Source: Dehalococcoidales bacterium (GTDB lineage Bacteria; Chloroflexota; Dehalococcoidia; Dehalococcoidales; JAQTVP01). Taken from it: 11,356 nt of DNA. Within the stretch, counting starts at the first letter, position 1. Every line of letters starts with the position of its first letter. The stretch lies in assembly GCA_028707015.1 (NCBI GenBank), contig JAQTVP010000035.1:1-11356 (forward strand), read 5' to 3'. The notes under the pieces are model-generated. The model saw only the letters and a program-made list of their open reading frames with translations, was not told the DNA's origin and ran no database searches. The translations under genes and the position numbers were made by a program. Positions 1 through 6,945 of the stretch are shown one piece after another.

Positions 1-18
1 ACGACGCTCTTCCGATCT
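1..18. other. Illumina sequencing adapter remnant (not genomic)
   Basis: Bases 1-18 (ACGACGCTCTTCCGATCT) equal the last 18 bases of the TruSeq read-1 adapter/primer, known from memory. Genomic sequence therefore begins at about base 19. The final T of the adapter together with the next two bases makes a TAA (18-20) in the cdsA frame; this stop is an artefact. Confidence 0.97.
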
Positions 19-20
19 AA

Positions 21-833
21 AAAAGGGTCTTAACCTCACTTTGCGGAATCCCTCTCCTGATTGTTATTGTCTGGTACGGTGAACCATGGTTCACCACATT
101 TGTTGTTATCTGTGGCCTGTTAGCTGCCTTTGAATTTTACCGGATGACCGCTAACTTAAAAGTATCCCCCCTGACCTTTTTTGGGTTAATCTGGATATTA
201 CTATTTATTCTAAATCCCCATATTGATTTTGACATTCTTACACCACTGCTACTAACCTCATCTGTAATACTACCTTTAATCTGGCTACTAATACGCCCGC
301 AAAAAGATAGGGCATTTATCAGCTGGGCGTGGACATTAGGCGGGATTCTATATATTGGATGGTTACTAAGCTATCTTGTAGAACTGAGAAGCTTAGATGA
401 AGGCAGAAATTGGATATTTCTAACTTTTATTATTACTTTCACTTCTGATACCGCTGCTTTTTTCATTGGCAGAAGATTTGGTAAGCATCACCTTGCCCCA
501 CATATAAGCCCCAATAAAACTTGGGAAGGAGCTATAGGCGGCATCATTAGTGCTATTCTAGTAGGTCTTCTATTTACCATACCCACTCCACTCCAGCTAC
601 CACTTACCTACTGGCAATTAATACTTCTTGGTTTATTAGTCAGCTTTTTTGGTCAACTTGGTGACTTGGTAGAATCTCTGCTCAAACGCAATACTGGAAT
701 AAAAGAATCAGGCAGGTTAATACCAGGACATGGAGGCATCCTTGACCGAATCGACAGCATTATCTTTGCTGGCCTAATTGTCTACTACTATGCATTATCC
801 TACAATGCCGGCTGGCTTAACTGGCTATCCTAA
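21..833 (+). CDS. cdsA: Phosphatidate cytidylyltransferase (CDP-diacylglycerol synthase), 5' end missing
   Basis: Integral membrane enzyme that makes CDP-diacylglycerol from CTP and phosphatidic acid, the branch point of phospholipid synthesis. About 270 codons are visible, close to a full-length CdsA (roughly 265-285). The first ATG (144) is not the start: the same frame is open back to base 21 and encodes a typical CdsA N-terminus (KRVLTSLCGIPLLIV, then AAFEFYRM), so only a few residues are lost beyond the contig end. Several hydrophobic membrane segments follow. The C-terminal family signature is clear, with S-LLKR, then IPGHGGILDRID. Within it the usual KD pair reads KE (Glu codon 705-707). 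In many bacteria cdsA lies between uppS and dxr; here dxr is about 1 kb downstream. The TAA at 18-20 comes from the adapter. Confidence 0.95.
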   Translation, partial: KRVLTSLCGIPLLIVIVWYGEPWFTTFVVICGLLAAFEFYRMTANLKVSPLTFFGLIWILLFILNPHIDFDILTPLLLTSSVILPLIWLLIRPQKDRAFISWAWTLGGILYIGWLLSYLVELRSLDEGRNWIFLTFIITFTSDTAAFFIGRRFGKHHLAPHISPNKTWEGAIGGIISAILVGLLFTIPTPLQLPLTYWQLILLGLLVSFFGQLGDLVESLLKRNTGIKESGRLIPGHGGILDRIDSIIFAGLIVYYYALSYNAGWLNWLS

Positions 834-1012
834 CTAGAATTAATTACTTCTTTAGATAATAAATAAATAGTCCCTTCAGGTATTGAAAACCATCCTCATC
901 ATAGTAGGATTAAACAGTCGAGTTATACAACAAAGGACAGTGAAGAAAATTTTAACATGCCTAACGGGCTAAAATCCATAAAGCCTGAGTTATTATCCAT
1001 TTCCAAATTACC

Positions 1013-1048
1013 ACAAGTTATACATAAAGGTTACGCCTATGTATTTGT
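1013..1048. repeat. Imperfect inverted repeat (hairpin) upstream of the small exported-protein gene
   Basis: ATACATA (1020-1026) is complementary to TATGTAT (1038-1044). Inside it GG (1029-1030) can pair with CC (1036-1037) around a TTACG loop. Outside it ACAA (1013-1016) can pair with TTGT (1045-1048), with a three-base bulge. No T run follows, so it is not a standard terminator. It could be a protein-binding site or a transcript structure; its function is unknown. Confidence 0.4.
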
Positions 1049-1140
1049 ACTTTATCCATAGGAAAATAAATTTAATCCCAATATTAAGATAACATCACTT
1101 CACAATAAGCTTAATACTCCTTACTCGTTACATTAAGATG

Positions 1141-1145
1141 AGGAG
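1141..1145 (+). promoter_or_regulatory. Ribosome binding site for the 1152-1721 gene
   Basis: AGGAG lies six bases before the ATG at 1152. It is one of the clearest Shine-Dalgarno sequences in the window and supports both the start choice and the view that this small gene is real. Confidence 0.75.
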
Positions 1146-1151
1146 TTTAAA

Positions 1152-1721
1152 ATGAAACAGAAAGCATATCTATTAATAACACTAATGCTATTTGTATTAC
1201 CCTTTCTTTTAATAGCAATGAGTTGTGATACTGCACTGCCTAAGAAATATTCAAAATTTGGATTTTCCTTTGAATATCCCAGACAGTACAGCATTGAAGA
1301 GATAGGTATGCAAGATATTAAACCAAATAATACATCCGGAATGATAAACGTTTGGAGTGAAAGCAAAGAAGAGGAATTATTCTCGGTAATGTGGCTAAGT
1401 GGCATACCAGCAAGTAATATATCATCAAGTATTTTGCAGGAACAATTGGCTAAAACTCTGGAGTCTGTAGGGAGTGCGGAAGGAGGAAGTATTAAAAAAG
1501 AACAAATCCTGGAAACTACTACAGCAGGACACAAAGTTTACGGCCAATGTTATTTCCATAAAACACCTGAGGGCGATAACGTATATGGTATTTTGGGTAT
1601 GTTCTATTGCGATAATAGCTCAAGACTTTTTCAATTGAACCTTTGTACTTCTATCAACAAAACTAATCAGGCGATTATTAACAGTCTCCAAAATTATCTG
1701 GATACTTTTACCTGCCACTAG
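1152..1721 (+). CDS. Small exported or lipoprotein-like protein of unknown function
   Basis: 189 residues. The N-terminus looks like a signal peptide: two lysines (K2, K4), a hydrophobic run at about residues 5-23, then IAMSC with Cys25. A-M-S-C is a weak lipobox (Ala rather than Leu at -3), so it may be a lipid-anchored lipoprotein or simply an exported or anchored protein. The mature part begins with KKYSKFGFSFEYPRQYSIEE and ends in an aromatic, Cys-containing strand and helix (FYCDNSSRLFQL, then LQNYLDTFTCH). This pattern recalls the PsbP/DcrB-like fold, which is an inference from motif spacing and not a firm assignment. Mature-part cysteines near the C-terminus could form a disulfide. The start is supported by AGGAG. 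The gene lies in AT-rich DNA between cdsA and dxr and looks like an insertion in that housekeeping cluster. The product is not recognised. Confidence 0.75.
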   Translation: MKQKAYLLITLMLFVLPFLLIAMSCDTALPKKYSKFGFSFEYPRQYSIEEIGMQDIKPNNTSGMINVWSESKEEELFSVMWLSGIPASNISSSILQEQLAKTLESVGSAEGGSIKKEQILETTTAGHKVYGQCYFHKTPEGDNVYGILGMFYCDNSSRLFQLNLCTSINKTNQAIINSLQNYLDTFTCH

Positions 1722-1739
1722 GCATCTTTAGGAATTTAC

Positions 1740-1767
1740 AAAACTAATTATAGATTGTTATAGTTTT
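1740..1767 (+). terminator. Possible weak terminator after the small exported-protein gene
   Basis: AAAACTA (1740-1746) is complementary to TAGTTTT (1761-1767), with a 14-base loop, 19 bases after the stop codon. The right arm ends in four T and is followed by AATATT. The stem is short and has almost no GC, so it would be weak; it may be a chance repeat in AT-rich DNA. Confidence 0.2.
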
Positions 1768-1809
1768 AATATTCTCTACTACGGTTAACACATTTTACTA
1801 TTTCTTATC

Positions 1810-1829
1810 CCCGTTAATTTTCCCGTTAA
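1810..1829. repeat. Two direct repeats CCCGTTAA, 12-base period, upstream of dxr
   Basis: CCCGTTAA occurs at 1810-1817 and again at 1822-1829. A related CGGTTAAC lies about 30 bases earlier. Nearby, AATTCGGC (1849-1856) and AATTCCGC (1859-1866) form a second near-repeat with a 10-base period. Repeats close to one helical turn apart in front of an operon could be regulator sites, but no regulator is identified and chance cannot be excluded. Confidence 0.35.
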
Positions 1830-1892
1830 ATATATTATTATCAGGCATAATTCGGCAAAATTCCGCGATAGTCTAATTAAGACATTTGTTGT

Positions 1893-3047
1893 ATGATAAT
1901 AAAGGATATGGGAAATGAAATAAAACGATTGGTAATATTAGGATCTACCGGCTCCATAGGACAGCAAGCACTGGAAGTAGTTCGCTCTTTTCCTCACCGA
2001 TTCCAGATAATTGGACTGGCAGCAGGAAATAATATTGATTTACTGGAAAAACAAATCGCCGAGTTTAAACCAAAATTTGTATATTACCAAAATAGCAGAA
2101 ATCAACTCACGAATAATGAATGCAAATTTTTACCACTGGAAGATATGGTCTGTCATTCTCTAGTAGATATTGTGGTTATAGCTACTTCGGGTAAAGTTGG
2201 GTTAAAACCAACACTAGCTGCTATAAAGGCTGGCAAAAACGTTGCTCTAGCCAATAAAGAACCGTTAGTGATGGCCGGTGAACTGATCACTAGTGAAGCA
2301 AAAATACATAAAGTTCAGATTCTACCCATTGATAGCGAGCATAGTGCTATCTGGCAATGCCTTAGTGGTGAAACACAGCCTGTATCCCAGCTTATACTAA
2401 CCGCCTCAGGCGGTCCCTTTCGCCATTATTCACCGGACCAGCTAGATAGAGTTACTGCACAACAAGCATTAGCCCACCCCACATGGCAAATGGGGAAAAA
2501 AGTTACCATTGACTCAGCTACACTGATGAATAAGGGGCTTGAGGTGATTGAAGCCCGCTGGTTATTTAATACACCTTATGACCAGATTAAGGTTCTAATC
2601 CATCCGCAGAGTATAATACACTCAATGGTAGAATTCATCGATGGTTCTATCAAAGCTCAGCTTGGTTATCCTGATATGAGAATCCCTATCCAATATGCCC
2701 TCTCGTATCCAGAGCGCCTGTCAAATCCTCAGCTCCCCAAGCTCGAATGGAACCACATTAATAATCTTACCTTTGAGCAACCTAATTTTGACACATTTTC
2801 CTGCTTCAAATTAGCCAGTGAAGCCGGGGGAAAAGGAGGTACCTACCCGGCAGTACTCTGTGCCGCTGATGAAGTAGCCGTTGATCTTTTCTTATCACAG
2901 CGGATTAAATTTACTGATATTCCTATTCTAATAGAAAAGATTCTAGACCAGCACCAGCCCATAGCTCATCCTTCTCTGGAGGAAATAATAACAGCGGACA
3001 GTTGGGCTAGAGATAAAATTACCAAGCTTGCCATTGGAGATAATTAA
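1893..3047 (+). CDS. dxr: 1-deoxy-D-xylulose 5-phosphate reductoisomerase
   Basis: Cytoplasmic enzyme that converts DXP to 2-C-methyl-D-erythritol 4-phosphate with NADPH, the committed step of the MEP isoprenoid pathway. 384 residues, close to the normal length. Visible motifs: the NADPH-binding GSTGSIGQQ at 17-25; ANKEPLVMAGE; the metal-binding DSEH with Asp147 and Glu149; LTASGGPFR; TIDSATLMNKGLEVIEARW with metal ligand Glu217; and HPQSIIHSMVEF. All catalytic residues seem present. The start is uncertain: ATG 1893 has no Shine-Dalgarno sequence, while ATG 1908 has AAGGA almost touching it. Either leaves a short leader before the Rossmann strand. Its stop overlaps the rseP start by one base (TAATG), which implies co-translation with rseP and ispG. 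Confidence 0.97.
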   Translation: MIIKDMGNEIKRLVILGSTGSIGQQALEVVRSFPHRFQIIGLAAGNNIDLLEKQIAEFKPKFVYYQNSRNQLTNNECKFLPLEDMVCHSLVDIVVIATSGKVGLKPTLAAIKAGKNVALANKEPLVMAGELITSEAKIHKVQILPIDSEHSAIWQCLSGETQPVSQLILTASGGPFRHYSPDQLDRVTAQQALAHPTWQMGKKVTIDSATLMNKGLEVIEARWLFNTPYDQIKVLIHPQSIIHSMVEFIDGSIKAQLGYPDMRIPIQYALSYPERLSNPQLPKLEWNHINNLTFEQPNFDTFSCFKLASEAGGKGGTYPAVLCAADEVAVDLFLSQRIKFTDIPILIEKILDQHQPIAHPSLEEIITADSWARDKITKLAIGDN

Positions 3048-4105
3048 TGATACTCACACTATTATCCTTTTTAGTTATTTTAATGGTTCTTATTCTTGCA
3101 CATGAACTCGGGCATTTTGTTACTGCTAAAATTTTCGGAGTAACAGTAGAAGAGTTTGGGTTAGGCTTTCCACCAAGATTAGTATCATTTGAAAAAGGAG
3201 GGACAAGATACTCCCTCAATATAATACCTCTAGGCGGATTCGTGAAACTTGCCGGTGAAGAGGATCCTAATATATCTAATAGTCTAGCCAGTAAGAGCAT
3301 CGGTACCCGTTTATTAGTACTTAGTGCCGGCTCAATAATGAACCTTATCCTTCCTCTCCTCCTCTTCTCAACTGCATTCATGATTCCCCACGACGTATTA
3401 ATCGGAGATGTAGTAATTGGAGAAGTGGACCCTGATTCACCGGCCGCCGGAGCCAATATTACAGCCGGAGATATTATTCTAAGTATCAATGAAAAAACAA
3501 TAAATAATACCATCGATCTGCATCGCTACATTCAACTCAATCTGGGCAAAGAGATGAACATCCTTGTTAAACATATTGATTCTACTACTGATGATGTTAA
3601 GGTGATACCCAGATGGAAACCGCCAGAAGGGCGAGGTGCAGTTGGCATTGTAGTCACCACTGCGAATCCAGCTGTAGTCCGCCAGAGTGAACCTTTCTGG
3701 AAGGCAATACCTTCAGGAATAACTGAATGTATTGATACTTTTATCTTATTCAAAAACGGAATTATCGGTATGATTATCGGGTCCGCACCGGTAGAAATAG
3801 CCGGTCCGGTAGGCATTGCTCAAATCACGGGAGAGGTAGTTAAAGCCGGAATTAGCCCACTACTGGAATTTGCCGCCTTTCTCAGTATAAATTTAGGTAT
3901 AATTAATCTGTTTCCACTACCCGCACTTGATGGCGGCCGGATTATCTTTGTCCTGCTGGAAGGAATACGCCGGGGTAAGCGTATCTCTCCGCGGGCAGAA
4001 GGTTTAGTGCACGCTATTGGTTTCGCCCTGCTAATGGCAGCTTTTCTAGCCATTACTTATCAGGATATTGCCCGAATTATCAGCGGAGACAGTCTAATAC
4101 CATGA
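3047..4105 (+). CDS. rseP: RseP-type site-2 zinc metalloprotease (M50 family)
   Basis: Membrane-embedded protease that cuts transmembrane segments. In other bacteria this family cleaves anti-sigma factors or leftover signal peptides; the substrate here is unknown. 352 residues. The first membrane helix carries the zinc motif HELGH (His19, Glu20, His23). A PDZ domain lies at about 105-185 (GEVDPDSPAAGANI, then GDIILSIN). The third zinc ligand is in NLFPLPALDGG (287-297, Asp295) in a C-terminal membrane helix, followed by a last hydrophobic segment. The family is complete and has one PDZ domain, not two as in the E. coli protein. GGAG (3036-3039) lies seven bases before the ATG, inside dxr. Its TGA overlaps the ispG ATG (ATGA). 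It sits beside MEP genes because of conserved clustering, not shared chemistry. Confidence 0.95.
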   Translation: MILTLLSFLVILMVLILAHELGHFVTAKIFGVTVEEFGLGFPPRLVSFEKGGTRYSLNIIPLGGFVKLAGEEDPNISNSLASKSIGTRLLVLSAGSIMNLILPLLLFSTAFMIPHDVLIGDVVIGEVDPDSPAAGANITAGDIILSINEKTINNTIDLHRYIQLNLGKEMNILVKHIDSTTDDVKVIPRWKPPEGRGAVGIVVTTANPAVVRQSEPFWKAIPSGITECIDTFILFKNGIIGMIIGSAPVEIAGPVGIAQITGEVVKAGISPLLEFAAFLSINLGIINLFPLPALDGGRIIFVLLEGIRRGKRISPRAEGLVHAIGFALLMAAFLAITYQDIARIISGDSLIP

Positions 4106-5148
4106 TTCAAAGACGAATAAGCAAAGCTATCCAGATAGGCAGTGTGACTGTTGGTGGAAATGCTCCCATTATAGTGCAATCAATGACAAATACTGACACC
4201 CGGAATGTTACCTCCACTATTAAACAGATAAAAGAACTTGAGGATTATGACTGTGAACTGGTACGGGTTGCAATACCGGATACTGAAGCTGCACGAGCTT
4301 TACCAGCGATAAAAAAAGGTATTTCCATTCCACTGATAGCGGATATACATTTTGATTACCGACTGGCGCTAATGTCCTTGGAAGCCGGAATTGACGGTTT
4401 ACGTTTAAATCCAGGTAATATCAATGATCCGGAAAAGGTCGCCACCGTAGTTCGGGCAGCCAAAAAAAGAAATGTGCCCATTCGTATCGGCGTTAATGCT
4501 GGCAGCCTACCCCCCACAGATAATCCGGAATTAAGCATTGCCGAACGAATGGTTAACGCAGCGCTGGAACAAATAAATATATTGGAAAGCCTGGACTTTT
4601 CCCTGATAAAAATCTCTCTTAAAGCATTCGATGTCCCCACTACCATTGCAGCCTATCGTAGTATTGCCACAAAGATACCCTACCCCCTGCATATCGGTAT
4701 TACCGAAGCAGGAACACCCAAAACAGGCATTATCCGCAGTACTGCCGGTATCAGTACCCTGCTTTACCTGGGCATTGGTGATACCATACGCGTTTCGCTA
4801 ACAGCACACCCCAGAGAAGAGGTAATCACCGGCTATGAAATACTGAAAAGTTTGAACCTGCGCCAGCACGGGCCGGTTCTGGTCAGCTGCCCTACCTGTG
4901 GCCGAACTGAAGTTAACATTGTACAATTAGCTGAAGCAGTAGCAGCACATTTACTCAAGATTAACAAACCTGTAAAAGTAGCGGTAATGGGTTGCGTGGT
5001 TAACGGACCGGGGGAAGCCAGAGATGCCGATGTGGGCATTGCCTGCGGCAAGGGTAAAGGTGTCCTCTTCAGAAAAGGGGAAATAGTCAGAACTATTGAA
5101 GAAAAGGATTTTCTCAGCGTGCTTATAACAGAAATAGAAAATTACTAG
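4102..5148 (+). CDS. ispG: 4-hydroxy-3-methylbut-2-en-1-yl diphosphate synthase (HMBPP synthase)
   Basis: Iron-sulfur enzyme of the MEP pathway that reduces methylerythritol cyclodiphosphate to HMBPP. 348 residues, the short bacterial form of a TIM-barrel domain plus a cluster domain, without the insert of the plant/Chlamydia type. Barrel motifs are PIIVQSMTNTDTRNV near the N-terminus, PLIADIHFDYRLA, GLRLNPGNI and PIRIGVNAGSL. The [4Fe-4S] ligands are Cys263 and Cys266 (VSCPTCGR) and Cys298 (MGCVVNGPGEA), with the conserved Glu305. The start overlaps the rseP stop by four bases, and the only GGAG (4085-4088) is 13 bases away, so expression probably relies on translational coupling. Together with dxr it gives two of the seven MEP steps in this window. 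Confidence 0.97.
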   Translation: MIQRRISKAIQIGSVTVGGNAPIIVQSMTNTDTRNVTSTIKQIKELEDYDCELVRVAIPDTEAARALPAIKKGISIPLIADIHFDYRLALMSLEAGIDGLRLNPGNINDPEKVATVVRAAKKRNVPIRIGVNAGSLPPTDNPELSIAERMVNAALEQINILESLDFSLIKISLKAFDVPTTIAAYRSIATKIPYPLHIGITEAGTPKTGIIRSTAGISTLLYLGIGDTIRVSLTAHPREEVITGYEILKSLNLRQHGPVLVSCPTCGRTEVNIVQLAEAVAAHLLKINKPVKVAVMGCVVNGPGEARDADVGIACGKGKGVLFRKGEIVRTIEEKDFLSVLITEIENY

Positions 5149-5210
5149 ATAACTTATTAATACGGCACAATAATGCAATCATGCATAATAAATAACTATG
5201 GAAGTAGAAC

Positions 5211-5214
5211 GGAG
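5211..5214 (+). promoter_or_regulatory. Ribosome binding site that fixes the TTG start of proS
   Basis: GGAG lies six bases before the TTG at 5221. No ATG or GTG in the frame gives a better match to the ProRS N-terminus, so this site decides the start. Confidence 0.7.
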
Positions 5215-5220
5215 TAAAAA

Positions 5221-6945
5221 TTGCGCATATCAAAACTATTCGGCAAGACTAGAAGAGAAATACCAGCGGAGGCAGATACCACGAGTCATCAACTGCTACT
5301 AAAAGCAGGAATGATACACCAGATAGCTGCCGGAGTATATGCTTACCTGCCTTTAGCCTGGAGATCCCTCCGGAAGATAGAGAATATCATTCGCGAAGAG
5401 ATGAATGAAGCGGGAGGGCAAGAGATGATGATGCCCGCTCTTCAGCCTCTGGAACTGTGGCAGGAAACTGGCAGAGACCAGGCTTTTGGAAAAAATCTGT
5501 TCACTTTCAGCGACCGCCGGGACCGCCAACTCACTCTGGGACCAACCCACGAAGAAGTAGCTACCAAGATAGCCAGTTCTACTATACAGAGCTACCGTGA
5601 CCTGCCCATGATGATATATCATATCCAGACCAAATTTCGTGATGAACTCCGCCCCCGCGCTGGTTTAGTCAGGGTGCGTGAATTCACCATGAAAGACCTA
5701 TATAGTTTTGATATTGATGAAGAGGGATTAGACATCAGTTATAACAAAATGCTTCGTGCCTACCAGAATATCTATAACCGTTGCGGCTTACCCGCCCTGC
5801 TCATTGAAGCCGATAGTGGTGCAATCGGTGGCAAGGATTCCAACGAATTTATGGTCATCCACGAAAGCGGAGAGGATGAAGTTATCTACTGCCCGCACTG
5901 CAAATATGCCGCCAATGCTGAAAAGGCACAAAGCATTAAAGATAAGATAGAAAACGGCAAGCCCCTACCAATAGAAGAAATAGCCACTCCCGGAATGAGC
6001 AGTATTGAACAGGTAGCCAGTTTCCTGAAAGTGCCGCATAGCCAGACTCTTAAAGCAGTATTTTACAGCGCCGATGGGGAGTTCACATTTGTGGTTATCC
6101 GGGGAGATATTGAAGTTAACGAAACAAAACTAAAGAACGTTATCGGCTGTACCGAATTAAGGTTAGCTACCGAAACTGAAACCGCTGCTGCCGGGATAAC
6201 CACTGGTTTTGCTTCACCGATAGGGTTAAACGGTATTAAAACAATTGCTGATGATTCAATTACTACCAGCACAAATCTTATCGCCGGCGGTAATAAAGCA
6301 GACACCCATTTGAAAAATGTTAATTATCCTCGGGATTTCCAGGCTGATATCATTACTGATATTGCTCTAGCCCGTGCCGGAGAGAGCTGCCCTAAATGCC
6401 AGGGTAAATTATTATCCGAGACCGGGATTGAGGTTGGTCATATTTTCAAGCTGGGGACTTTCCTCAGTCAGAAACTGGGAGCAATGTTCATTGACCCGGA
6501 AGGAAATTCCCAGCCAATATTTATGGGCTCCTATGGCATTGGCATCGGCCGCTTACTGGCAGCCCTTATTGAAAACAGCCATGACGATAAAGGCATAATC
6601 TGGCCTATGTCTGTTACTCCCTACCAGGTTCATCTCTGCCCGTTATACCGGGATAATTCTAATATAGAAGAAATGGCAGAAAATATCTACAATGACCTGA
6701 AATCTCAAGAGATAGAAGTGATTTTTGATGACCGCAATGAATCTCCTGGCGTCAAATTCAATGATGCTGACCTGCTGGGAATACCTTTACGCATCACAAT
6801 CAGCCCACGTACACTGGAGAAAAATAGCGTTGAGGTAAAGTGGCGCACGGAGAAAAAAGCACACCTCATACCACTAGAAGGACTTACAGTAAAAGTTAAG
6901 GAACTTATTAGCCGAAGTTTATCCGAATTATCTAACCCGGTTTAA
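5221..6945 (+). CDS. proS: Prolyl-tRNA synthetase, bacterial type with editing domain
   Basis: Class II synthetase that attaches proline to tRNA-Pro in the cytoplasm. 574 residues, full length. It begins at a TTG codon (RISKLFGKTRREIPAEADTT matches the usual N-terminus). Motif 2 is at about 139-164 (RDELRPRAGLVRVREFTMKD) and motif 3 at 435-451 (MGSYGIGIGR, Arg444). Between them is the INS editing domain, about 224-405, with Lys278 in QTLKAVFY (equivalent to the E. coli editing lysine near 279) and the GFASPIGL loop, so clearance of mischarged Ala-tRNA-Pro is expected. Two CxxC pairs (YCPHC, SCPKC) flank the insert. The anticodon-binding domain covers about 470-574. It follows ispG after 72 bases and may be read with it or from its own weak promoter. 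Its 3' end overlaps the convergent arsM by 14 bases. Confidence 0.97.
   Translation: MRISKLFGKTRREIPAEADTTSHQLLLKAGMIHQIAAGVYAYLPLAWRSLRKIENIIREEMNEAGGQEMMMPALQPLELWQETGRDQAFGKNLFTFSDRRDRQLTLGPTHEEVATKIASSTIQSYRDLPMMIYHIQTKFRDELRPRAGLVRVREFTMKDLYSFDIDEEGLDISYNKMLRAYQNIYNRCGLPALLIEADSGAIGGKDSNEFMVIHESGEDEVIYCPHCKYAANAEKAQSIKDKIENGKPLPIEEIATPGMSSIEQVASFLKVPHSQTLKAVFYSADGEFTFVVIRGDIEVNETKLKNVIGCTELRLATETETAAAGITTGFASPIGLNGIKTIADDSITTSTNLIAGGNKADTHLKNVNYPRDFQADIITDIALARAGESCPKCQGKLLSETGIEVGHIFKLGTFLSQKLGAMFIDPEGNSQPIFMGSYGIGIGRLLAALIENSHDDKGIIWPMSVTPYQVHLCPLYRDNSNIEEMAENIYNDLKSQEIEVIFDDRNESPGVKFNDADLLGIPLRITISPRTLEKNSVEVKWRTEKKAHLIPLEGLTVKVKELISRSLSELSNPV

Larger units (their letters stand above)
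834..1151. other. AT-rich intergenic region between cdsA and the small exported-protein gene
   Basis: 318 bases without a supported gene on either strand. There is no GC-rich stem followed by a T run after cdsA, so no terminator can be called. It contains one hairpin (1013-1048). Weak promoter-like pairs can be drawn, for example ATAACA (1089-1094) and TAATAC (1112-1117) with a 17-base spacer, but the matches are too poor to call a promoter. The downstream gene must have its promoter here if it is transcribed separately from cdsA. Confidence 0.6.

Noticed and set aside
144..146. ATG as the start of cdsA
   Set aside because: The open frame continues upstream with typical CdsA sequence; the apparent stop before it comes from the adapter.
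1133..1534. Minus-strand ORF of 133 residues
   Set aside because: It is antisense to the 1152-1721 gene, which has a clear ribosome site and signal peptide. The antisense frame has no recognisable features.
1892..1897. TATGAT as a -10 box for dxr
   Set aside because: It overlaps the dxr start codon and has no good -35 at 16-18 bases; it would require the ATG at 1908 as the start. Too weak to call.
3019..4053. Minus-strand ORFs inside rseP
   Set aside because: They are shadows of a well-conserved protease gene, with low-complexity Ser/Pro/Ile-rich translations and no family resemblance.
4356..5178. Minus-strand ORFs across ispG and its 3' end
   Set aside because: Antisense shadows of a complete ispG; no ribosome sites or known motifs.
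5149..5220. T-box or other riboswitch in front of proS
   Set aside because: Only 72 bases are available and no T-box core (TGGNACCGCG-like) or terminator stem is visible.
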